DNA of 6,653 nt, from positions 1 to 6,653 of the forward strand of contig CALHGI010000733.1 of the NCBI GenBank assembly GCA_938029995.1. The letters run 5' to 3'. Shown here in pieces: positions 1 to 6,200 of this stretch; the stretch's first letter is position 1; each line of letters starts with the position of its first letter. This stretch comes from an uncultured cyanobacterium (GTDB lineage Bacteria; Cyanobacteriota; Cyanobacteriia; Phormidesmidales; Phormidesmidaceae). Both the position numbers and the translations under genes were made by a program. The notes under the pieces were generated by a model. The model was not told the origin of the DNA. It did no database searches and was given only the letters and a program-made list of their open reading frames with translations.

Positions 1-1060
1 CCTTCTCCCACTGGTCGGGGGCAATAAACTCAAAAAAATTGGTCTTTAGGGCCAAAATAGCCCCATCATCATCCAGTTTGCAATAGCTGCCAAACACCGC
101 TTCTGAGGCCGAATAGGTACCGCCAAAAATGGGAGTCTCCCCAAAGTATTCGGTAAAACGCTCGAAATAAAAGTCGGACGGTCCCCCCCGGGCCGTAATT
201 AAAAAGGCTAAATGGGGCCACACATGGCGCGGTAGCAGGCGGCCGTGGTGGGTCAATAGCGTTTGCAACTGTTTGGCCCGTTCCGGTTGGGGCGATAGTC
301 GGGCCTGTAGGCGATGACGCAGGTCTGGTGCCAGGTCGATGTCCTGGGAAATGCTGCCCCGGCCAATGTCATCGACTAGGGCCGGGCCAAACCGTTCTAA
401 ATAGGTGCAGAGCTGCAGCATAATCAGGGGAAAATTGGCCGCTAGGTAAGTCAAACGCTCCTGCTGTAGGCCAAACAGCAGGCATACATAGTTGCGAGCG
501 GCTGTGTTGCTGATTAAAAGCGCATCATAGGGTTGGGCAAACAGCTGGTTAAACACAAACGATGGGGTGGTTCTGAGCTGATTGCCGCTGACGTGGCCAT
601 AGGTAATATTTCCCTGCTCGGTTTGGCCCAGGGGCGTAATCAGGGTGGTGAGCAGGAGCTGCCCGACGGATTGGCCCCTGGCCTGGGCCTGTTCAAAGGC
701 ATACCCCATGGCCACATCGTTGGCATGGGCTCGGGTTTGCTGCACCCGCTTGGTAATGGGCACCAATTTGCGGCTACCGGTGGAGCCACTGCTCATGTTA
801 AAGACCTGCACCGGCAGCGGCGACACCACATTCGTTTCCCCCGCCGCCGCCCGCTCAAAGTATGGCCCATAGCCATCGTAGTTCCAGCGGGGCACCTGCT
901 GGCGAAACTCCTCAAGGGTACTCACCTGATTAAGCTTGAGTGCCTGGCCCAGGGCCGTTCCTTGCTGCTCCTTGAGGAGTTTCTGTAGGAATTTGGCCTG
1001 CAGGGTTTGGGCCTGGGGTAGCTGGCGAGTAAACGACCGCTGCTGCCATTGGGCAGCCAT
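1..1060 (-). CDS. GH3-family acyl-adenylating/amidotransferase-type protein (C-terminal part beyond the window)
   Basis: The frame is open without interruption from the ATG at 1060-1058 to the left edge, giving 353 residues, so roughly 200 residues of a typical 550-aa GH3 protein are missing. The N-terminus reads MAAQWQQRSFTRQLPQAQ. The GH3 signature is clear: nucleotide-binding motif I is SSGSTGSRK at residues 90-98, preceded by VFNM, and motif II is YSASEA at 316-321 in the context GGTYSASEAVFGS. GH3 proteins belong to the ANL adenylating superfamily. Plant members activate a carboxylic acid such as jasmonate or auxin with ATP and join it to an amino acid; bacterial members are mostly uncharacterised. 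No signal peptide or membrane segment is seen, so a cytosolic enzyme is likely; the substrate cannot be read from sequence. The ATG is the best start because it begins the conserved alpha-helical lead region and lies far enough upstream of motif I. No Shine-Dalgarno precedes it. The gene is divergent from the hydroxylase gene at 1245. Confidence 0.85.
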   Translation of the reverse strand, partial: MAAQWQQRSFTRQLPQAQTLQAKFLQKLLKEQQGTALGQALKLNQVSTLEEFRQQVPRWNYDGYGPYFERAAAGETNVVSPLPVQVFNMSSGSTGSRKLVPITKRVQQTRAHANDVAMGYAFEQAQARGQSVGQLLLTTLITPLGQTEQGNITYGHVSGNQLRTTPSFVFNQLFAQPYDALLISNTAARNYVCLLFGLQQERLTYLAANFPLIMLQLCTYLERFGPALVDDIGRGSISQDIDLAPDLRHRLQARLSPQPERAKQLQTLLTHHGRLLPRHVWPHLAFLITARGGPSDFYFERFTEYFGETPIFGGTYSASEAVFGSYCKLDDDGAILALKTNFFEFIAPDQWEK

Positions 1061-1151
1061 GGAAAATAGGGATAGTACAGGTGAAGGCACAGATGGCAAA
1101 TGCGTTAGGGGAACTGGACCAAGGATGCAAAGCTATACTTTACAATTTGTC

Positions 1152-1180
1152 TTGTGTTCGTAAAAATATTTCACAATAAT
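1152..1180 (+). promoter_or_regulatory. Possible sigma70-type promoter for the small hydroxylase gene
   Basis: A -35-like TTGTGT at 1152-1157 is separated by 17 bp from AATAAT at 1175-1180, which matches the -10 consensus at five of six positions. The start of transcription would fall near 1187, leaving a leader of about 58 nt before the ATG at 1245. The -35 matches only three of six bases, so this is a weak call. An alternative -10, TATACT, lies at 1133-1138. I saw no convincing promoter for the divergent GH3 gene within 1061-1160. Confidence 0.3.
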
Positions 1181-1234
1181 AGGATGAAGCCGTGACCTTA
1201 TCGGTTCGCGTTTACCTTTGCCCGCATCCTTCAC

Positions 1235-1238
1235 GGAG
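1235..1238 (+). promoter_or_regulatory. Shine-Dalgarno GGAG that decides the start of the hydroxylase gene
   Basis: GGAG lies 6 nt upstream of the ATG at 1245-1247. An in-frame TTG at 1218 would extend the protein by nine residues (MPASFTEYL), but it has no purine-rich site at the right distance and would place the Shine-Dalgarno inside the coding region. The ATG is therefore preferred. Confidence 0.7.
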
Positions 1239-1244
1239 TACCTA

Positions 1245-1733
1245 ATGCCCCTGTCGCTCGTTTTTGCCCTTAGTTTTGTGGCTGCCTTTGTGTTTGCTAG
1301 TTTCGTTGAGTACTGGCTCCATCGGCTCATGCATGTGTCCCCTAAGGTTGGTCAGCGCCATCGCGATCACCATCGGCGTAATGAGGGCCAGGGCGTGGTG
1401 TGGGAGTTTCGCGATTATGTCTTGGGCAGTGCGATCGCAATGGCCATCCCCTTCATCTTCTCCCTCACCGTAGGTCTGGGCTGGGCCCTCGGGGCGCTGG
1501 TCTATTCCGGTTTTTCCGCCTATGCCCACCAGCTGCAGCACGAAAACCCCCGCAAGTGCTTCTGGATGAAAATGCCCGTCCACTATGTGCACCACAAGTA
1601 CGGCATGTGGCACCACAACTTTGGCCTCGCCGTAGACTGGTGGGACCATATCTTTGGCACCTACAAGCCCGTTGAGTGGCCCGTTGAAGACGACCTGCCC
1701 GAACTATCAATGCTGGCCGTCCGCTGGTGGTAA
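1245..1733 (+). CDS. Fatty acid hydroxylase superfamily membrane protein, 162 aa
   Basis: This is a small integral-membrane di-iron oxygenase of the fatty acid hydroxylase/sterol desaturase superfamily. The histidine clusters that bind the two irons are all present: H26-RLM-H30, H39-RD-H42-H43, H95-QLQ-H99, H113-YV-H116-H117, and H123-H124 followed by NFG. The C-terminal block running from the last His pair to DWWDHIFGTYKP (131-142) is typical of the family. Hydrophobic segments are at about residues 3-21 and at 59-94, where there is room for two membrane passes. Such enzymes use O2 and electrons to hydroxylate or desaturate lipid-like substrates; the substrate here is unknown. At 162 aa it is near the size of CrtZ carotene hydroxylases, which share the fold, but the sequence around the His boxes is more like generic fatty acid hydroxylases, and cyanobacteria usually use CrtR for carotenoids. 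Its stop is 10 bp from that of the convergent oxygenase gene. Confidence 0.85.
   Translation: MPLSLVFALSFVAAFVFASFVEYWLHRLMHVSPKVGQRHRDHHRRNEGQGVVWEFRDYVLGSAIAMAIPFIFSLTVGLGWALGALVYSGFSAYAHQLQHENPRKCFWMKMPVHYVHHKYGMWHHNFGLAVDWWDHIFGTYKPVEWPVEDDLPELSMLAVRWW
1431..1438. other. HIP1 octamer GCGATCGC
   Basis: An exact copy of the highly iterated palindrome of cyanobacterial genomes, within the hydroxylase coding region. It supports the taxonomic placement. Confidence 0.8.
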
Positions 1734-1743
1734 GGGGGTGTCC

Positions 1744-2475
1744 CTAACGGCCAAAGTTCTCATAGTTTTCCTTCGCCTGCTTCACCTGGGGTGACAGGGC
1801 TAAGAGTTGAGAAACAGCGGCGTTGACCCAAGACAGCGGCAACCCAAAGGGGCGCTCAATGTCCAAAAACAACACCACCCGATAGCCATCGGTGTCGTTC
1901 CACACCTCGTGGTAATAGGTATCATCAAAAATCAGGCTTTTCCCCTCTTCCCAATGGGTGATGGTGCGATCCACACGAATCCGACAGGCCTCTTTCGGTT
2001 CAGGGACCCGCAGTCCCAGGTGATAGCGAATCAGCCCCTTATGTTTGCCCCGATGTTCCGGGATATGTTTGCCCGGTGCCAAAATCGAAAAAAAGGCCAC
2101 CTTTAAGCCTGGGATATCCTTCAGTAGCGCCCAGGTTTGGGGACATTGTTCACAGTTTTTAGTCGCCTTAAACCCAAACGTACAGAAGTAGTAGGTTTTC
2201 CACTTATTGTCTGGGCTAATGCGATTTTGGCGCGGCATAATGTCCTGGAAGCTGGGCAGGGCATTAACCTCCGTCAATACCTGGTCCAACTCCTGACGAA
2301 TCACCAACCAATGTTCTTCCAGGTGAGCGGCCCAGGGAAATGTGTCCGCCGGAAAAATGGGCCTATTCCCCAAGGGGGATGACTCTCCTAACCAGGCTTC
2401 AAACCTTCTATACCAGGGACGATCAAACACTGGGTGCTGAGGGGTGTCTGGGCTTTGGGGCGGAGTAATCTGCAT
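1744..2475 (-). CDS. Aspartyl/asparaginyl beta-hydroxylase family Fe(II)/2-oxoglutarate oxygenase, 243 aa
   Basis: A complete gene from ATG 2475-2473 to TAG 1746-1744. The core at about residues 90-210 matches the Asp/Asn beta-hydroxylase fold: PEHRGKHKGLIRYHLGL (139-155), then W-E-E-G-K (175-179), FDDTYYHEVWN (183-193) and RVVLFLDIERP (199-209). H152 and H189 are the expected iron ligands; as in the family, there is no acidic third ligand. R199 lies ten residues after H189, the spacing of the 2-oxoglutarate-binding Arg in human AspH (H725/R735). A Cys group, C98 and C108-EQ-C111-P, precedes the core. No signal peptide or membrane segment is seen, so it is probably cytosolic. Known family members hydroxylate Asp/Asn in proteins or, like LpxO, acyl chains of lipid A; which applies here is unknown. 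No convincing Shine-Dalgarno precedes the start. It is convergent with the fatty acid hydroxylase gene and divergent from the 144-aa gene. Confidence 0.88.
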   Translation of the reverse strand: MQITPPQSPDTPQHPVFDRPWYRRFEAWLGESSPLGNRPIFPADTFPWAAHLEEHWLVIRQELDQVLTEVNALPSFQDIMPRQNRISPDNKWKTYYFCTFGFKATKNCEQCPQTWALLKDIPGLKVAFFSILAPGKHIPEHRGKHKGLIRYHLGLRVPEPKEACRIRVDRTITHWEEGKSLIFDDTYYHEVWNDTDGYRVVLFLDIERPFGLPLSWVNAAVSQLLALSPQVKQAKENYENFGR

Positions 2476-2555
2476 ACGCTACTACATGAAGGCAATCTGA
2501 GGGGCAGTTTTAAGGGGTAATCTAAAAAACAGCTAAAAACCTGGAAAAAACCGTA

Positions 2556-2583
2556 GTTACATCAGTCAGTGTAAAAATATAGT
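2556..2583 (+). promoter_or_regulatory. Probable sigma70-type promoter of the 144-aa secreted protein gene
   Basis: GTTACA at 2556-2561 (four of six to TTGACA) is followed after 16 bp by TATAGT at 2578-2583 (five of six to TATAAT), inside an A/T-rich stretch. Transcription would start near 2590, giving a leader of about 44 nt to the ATG at 2634. The spacer carries the inverted repeat listed separately. Confidence 0.5.
2557..2574. promoter_or_regulatory. Operator-like inverted repeat TTACA-N8-TGTAA
   Basis: Two perfect 5-bp arms, TTACA (2557-2561) and TGTAA (2570-2574), flank the 8-bp spacer TCAGTCAG, itself a tandem TCAG repeat. The palindrome covers the -35 hexamer and most of the spacer of the promoter above, a position where a dimeric repressor would block RNA polymerase. 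It does not match the NtcA consensus GTA-N8-TAC or the CRP-type TGTGA-N6-TCACA site. It could equally affect the divergent oxygenase gene, whose start is 82 bp away. Confidence 0.35.
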
Positions 2584-2633
2584 ATCTGGTTAGGTTCTCA
2601 TCCTGGCATCCTTCCCTAAACCCCCGTTGACCT

Positions 2634-3068
2634 ATGAAATTGCTTTTGCTTTCCGTCCTTAGCACCTGGGCTCTTTCCGTGGCTCCGACCATGGCCCAGG
2701 TGATTCCCGCCGAAAATACCCCCGAAGTGGGAACCACCGTCAACCAAGACGGTTACTCCATTTTGCTTGGGGACAGCGCCGATCGCATGGAGTTAGAATG
2801 CCGGGCCTACCTAGCCATCAGCTTTCCCAATGGCATTATCGATCCGGCCTACCTGCGTGAAGACCTAGAAGCCACCTTTCTCGAAGCCGGGCGGCGGGGT
2901 GGCATTGCCCCTAACACCCTCTACGATTCCAGTGAAGTCATTGCCAACCGCGTCGGTGAATTAATGGAGCTGAGCGGTCGAGCCGATGATGTGGAGTCGG
3001 GGCTAAAGCTACAGTTTCTCTACGAAGAGATGGAAGAGTTTGTGTGTGAGCGATTGGCCAAGGGATAG
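2634..3068 (+). CDS. Secreted protein of unknown function, 144 aa
   Basis: I do not recognise this family. The N-terminus is a good Sec signal peptide: MK, then a hydrophobic run to residue 17, and a likely signal peptidase I site APTMA|QV after A21. The mature protein of about 123 residues is acidic and looks largely alpha-helical in its second half, with helices near 73-88, 97-114 and 119-142. It has only two cysteines, C56 and C138, one near each end of the folded part, which could form a disulfide outside the cytoplasm. There is no lipobox, no membrane anchor and no recognisable catalytic motif. The ATG at 2634 is chosen because it starts the signal peptide; no Shine-Dalgarno is visible upstream (CCCGTTGACCT precedes it). 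It appears to be monocistronic, with its own promoter and a downstream terminator. The coding call is supported by the signal peptide and clean frame; the function is unknown. Confidence 0.75.
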   Translation: MKLLLLSVLSTWALSVAPTMAQVIPAENTPEVGTTVNQDGYSILLGDSADRMELECRAYLAISFPNGIIDPAYLREDLEATFLEAGRRGGIAPNTLYDSSEVIANRVGELMELSGRADDVESGLKLQFLYEEMEEFVCERLAKG

Positions 3069-3106
3069 TTAAGCCATCGTTCTGATGGTCAAGGGACCTA
3101 AGCAAA

Positions 3107-3149
3107 GAGAAAAACCCGCCAGCCCATGGGCCGGCGGGTTTAAGTTTTA
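3107..3149. terminator. Bidirectional intrinsic terminator between convergent genes
   Basis: A 9-bp perfect stem, AAACCCGCC (3112-3120) with GGCGGGTTT (3133-3141), is extended after one A/C mismatch by GCC/GGC around a CATG loop. On the plus strand it is followed by AAGTTTTAG, only a short T run. On the minus strand it is followed by TTTTTCTCTTT, a better T tract, so it should stop transcripts of the large gene ending at 3260 more strongly than those of the 144-aa gene ending at 3068. It lies 44 bp after the plus-strand stop and about 120 bp after the minus-strand stop. Confidence 0.8.
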
Positions 3150-3161
3150 GGCCCCATGCTT

Positions 3162-3187
3162 CTCAGACCTGGGGCTCAGACCTGGGG
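3162..3187. repeat. Perfect 13-bp tandem duplication
   Basis: CTCAGACCTGGGG occurs twice head to tail (3162-3174 and 3175-3187) with no mismatch. Each copy ends in TGGGGC, which can pair with GCCCCA at 3151-3156, so the duplication provides two alternative partners for one hairpin arm. It probably arose by replication slippage. Confidence 0.85.
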
Positions 3188-3190
3188 CAT

Positions 3191-3245
3191 TGATGGCTTA
3201 GCACCACCGTTGTTGGCCATCGTTTTCAGCCATCACCCATGGCTG
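3191..3245. repeat. Overlapping inverted repeats just past the large minus-strand gene
   Basis: Two perfect palindromes share one arm. CAGCCAT (3227-3233) pairs with ATGGCTG (3239-3245) over the 5-nt loop CACCC. AGCCATCA (3228-3235) also pairs with TGATGGCT (3191-3198). Only one pairing can form at a time. Neither is followed by a T run on either strand, so this is not a classical terminator; on the minus strand it lies 14 nt after the stop codon and could act as a 3' end stabiliser. Confidence 0.6.
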
Positions 3246-3259
3246 GGACGGCCCGATGG

Positions 3260-6200
3260 TTAGCTATCGCTATCGAATGACCAGTTCAGAATGTCGTGGT
3301 TATTCACCAAGCCACCCGTACCGGCACTAAAGCCCACATAGGCGTCAGCGCCTAGGATGTTATCTAGGGCGACGTTGTAGGACAACACTGCGTCCAGGGG
3401 TTTGACACCATTGTTAGAGAGGTAAACCGATAGGGCATCGGCGGTGCCATCGTAATCAATCCAGGCGGTCAGGGTACTGCCGCTATTTAAGTCCAGCGTA
3501 GTATCCGCATTGAACAACGCGTTGCTCGTGTCGCCATCTTGCAAGATTGAAATATGGTTGTTGTTCGGGTCACCCACCCCTAGGTAAGTGTCGAACTCAA
3601 TGGCCAGGCTATTGCCGATGCCGCCGTAGCCCACACCACTACCGGCCGCACCGACGGCATCCGCGCCAGCGCCGCTACTTTGTAATACAAAGGCAAAGCC
3701 GTCGGCCCCGTTGGTGCCCTGACCACCGGTAATCTGGAACTGGAACTGGGTGGAGAAACTGGTGTTGCCAGTTACCTGGAGTGTTTGATTAAGGAAGGCC
3801 GTGCCTGTTTGGGAGTTGGCCGCTGCGGTTAACCGTAGGTCGCCGTTGTTCCCGGTTGCATTGCCATTCAGATTGAGGCCAGCGGTGTTGCTAAAGTCAT
3901 TAAAGGACGCAGTGAGATTGCCTGGCTCCGTATCGTCGGGGTCCCATCGGAAAACACTGCCAGACACTAGGTTCACCCCATAAAGCCTGTTGTCTGGCCC
4001 CATTTTCATGTCCACAACATAGCTGACATTCGAATCAAACACCTGGACATTCGTCACCTGGCGACTGCTATCTAACGTTGCCGCATATAGGGTGCCATTG
4101 ATAACATCCCCAAACATGAGGGTGTTGCTGTTGTAAAAGTCACCCACCATGATGGAGTTGGCACTGTCGGGTGCCCCATGGGTGCGAGACAGGAGCGGTA
4201 ATAGGGCTGCCGTATCGCCGGGGTTATTGCGATTGCCATTGTTATAGAATGCGACCGCTTGGGCTAAGTCCTGGTAACCACCGGTGGGATTAGGGCCTTC
4301 TAGGTAGGGCCAACCAAAGTTGGACCCCGCTGGGCCTGTATTGATCTCTTCCCACGTAACCCAGCCCACATCGCCGATGACGGGTAAGTCAGTGACTGGA
4401 TCAAACGCAAACCGGAACGGGTTCCGTAGACCCGAGTAGAACACCTTGGATTGGTTGCTGTCACCATCGCCGTTATAGAACGGATTGGTGGCTACCCCTT
4501 CCCCCGTAATGGGATCAATGCGTAGCAGTTTACCCGACAGGTTGTTAATATCCTGCACCCGGACGCCCCGGGGATCGACAAAGTTGTAAGCTGTGCCGTC
4601 TCCATTGGTCAGATATAGGTAGCCATCGGCTCCAAATTCCAAATCTCCAATGGAGTGGGATTCACTATCGGTGGCTAGATAGTCCCGAATGTTTTGGTTT
4701 TGAATCCCAGGCCGGTCAGGATCGTTGTCTTGGGTGCCGGTCTCTATTTCGCTGGCCGGAGCGGTAATGGTTGTTCCGTTGACGATACCAGAGGGGACAA
4801 TGGAGTTATCCCCGGTACTGTTGCTCGTGGGGCTGCTGGTGTATTCCCAGGTGCTATTGCTGCCAGCCAGCACCACCAGACTATTGGGGTCCGCCACCAT
4901 GGTATTGGGGTTGACGGTGACGCGAACTAGGCGCGATGGTCGATTTCCATTGCCGTCGGGGCCGCCCAGACCGGTTCTCCCCGCTGTTTCCGGCGGATCA
5001 TAGGTGTGGAGCAGGTACACATAGGGGTTGCTGGGAAATTCTGGATGAATGGCCAGGCCCAGTAGGCCGCGATCGCGCGTGCCATTGACCTGTGCTGAAA
5101 TATCAATCAGGGGTGTGGAGCTTAAAACACCATTGTCAATCACCTTAACTGCGCCACCCTTTTCCGCCACTAACAGGTAGCGACCGTCCGGGGTCCAATC
5201 CAAGGTGGTGGGTTGAGTTAATCCGCTAACGGTGGTTGTGCGGGTTAAGTTGCCCAGCCCCAAATCGTTATCGAGAATACTAATCGTTGTGGTCTGTTGC
5301 GCCCCTAGGTCTGCATTGGTCGCACTTTCCAACGATAGGGAAAATGTCTCGTTCCCTTCCGTCAGGCTATCTTCCAAAATGGGAATGTCAATGGTGCGAG
5401 ACGTTTGACCCGTTGCAAAGTTGATGGTGCCAGAGGTTGGGCCGCCATAGTCTTCTCCCAAGGTTGCCGTGCCATTGCTAATGCTGTAGGTAACAGATGC
5501 TGTTGTATCTGTATTCCCACTGCGCTGGACCGTCACCGTGGCTGATCCGCTAGATTCTGCCACATTGAGATTGGCCTGGGCCAGGGATATGGTGGGCAGG
5601 GCATCGTCATCTAAAATGGTGACCAGCTTTGTGCGGGGTGCCCCTAGGGTATTGCCTCCATTGGGATTTTGCAGGCCAATGCCAAAGGACTCATTCCCTT
5701 CGCTGATGGTGTCATTTACGATGGGAATGGTAAAGGATGCTTCGGCGGCCCCCGGTGCAAAGACAATTTGGCCGGTGTTGGGTCGTCCGTCAAAGGTGGG
5801 TCTGATAAAGTCCACATCACCCGTGGCCGAATTCTCCCCCAGTTCATTCAGGGTATATTCGACGGTGGCCTGGTCTTGGGTTCCGCCCGTGCGTACGGCG
5901 GTGACCGTGGCAACACCCGCTGCCTCATTCACGAAGAGGGTATTACTGTTTTGCAGGGCAAAGGTATAGGTTTCAGCGGGGGGCTCGCCTGTATTGCTAA
6001 AGAGCTGAGACTGGGGCACAATTTCGGCGACTTGACTATCGCTGGACCAGGCCAGCTCGGCAACGGCCCCCCCACCGTTCTCGTAGTAATCCATGCGGAT
6101 GTCGTACTTTTGCCCCGCCTGTAGGGTGATGGTGCCCGTGTGGTTGGTGGGTGCCTGGTCGACAAATTGATCGATAATCAGCTGGTTGTTGACCCACAGG

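Larger units (their letters stand above)
3069..3259. other. Convergent intergenic region rich in hairpins and short repeats
   Basis: The 191 bp between two converging genes hold no convincing gene. They contain a small hairpin CCATC-GTTCT-GATGG just after the first stop (3074-3088), a bidirectional terminator, a 13-bp tandem repeat, and a group of GCCATC/GATGGC words near the stop of the large minus-strand gene. The word GCCATCGTT occurs at 3073-3081 and again at 3216-3224. Confidence 0.6.

Noticed and set aside
533..988. Long plus-strand open frame (151 codons)
   Set aside because: It lies wholly antisense to the GH3 gene, whose minus-strand frame carries clear family motifs; its translation has no recognisable features.
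1218..1220. TTG as start of the hydroxylase gene
   Set aside because: No ribosome site precedes it, while GGAG is ideally placed for the ATG at 1245.
1242..1649. Minus-strand open frame (135 codons) under the hydroxylase gene
   Set aside because: Antisense to a frame with intact histidine boxes; a shadow of that gene's codon bias.
1245..1733. CrtZ-type beta-carotene hydroxylase
   Set aside because: The length fits, but the sequence around the His boxes (HHNFG, DWWDHIFGTY) is that of general fatty acid hydroxylases, so a carotenoid role is not supported.
3085..3150. 21-codon open frame between the convergent genes
   Set aside because: It runs through the terminator stem, has no ribosome site and shows no protein-like pattern.
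3162..3187. Tandem 13-bp repeat as a CRISPR or attachment site
   Set aside because: The copies are directly adjacent with no spacer, there is no integrase or cas gene, and two short units fit replication slippage.
3227..3245. Perfect hairpin as the terminator of the large gene
   Set aside because: No T tract follows it on the minus strand (GAAAACG follows); the stem at 3112-3141 is the better terminator.
5669..6124. Plus-strand open frames, at 5669-6124 and 6140-6577, ending in similar residues
   Set aside because: Their similarity only reflects the 453-bp DNA repeat read antisense; the minus-strand frame encodes well-formed PA14 and Calx-beta domains.
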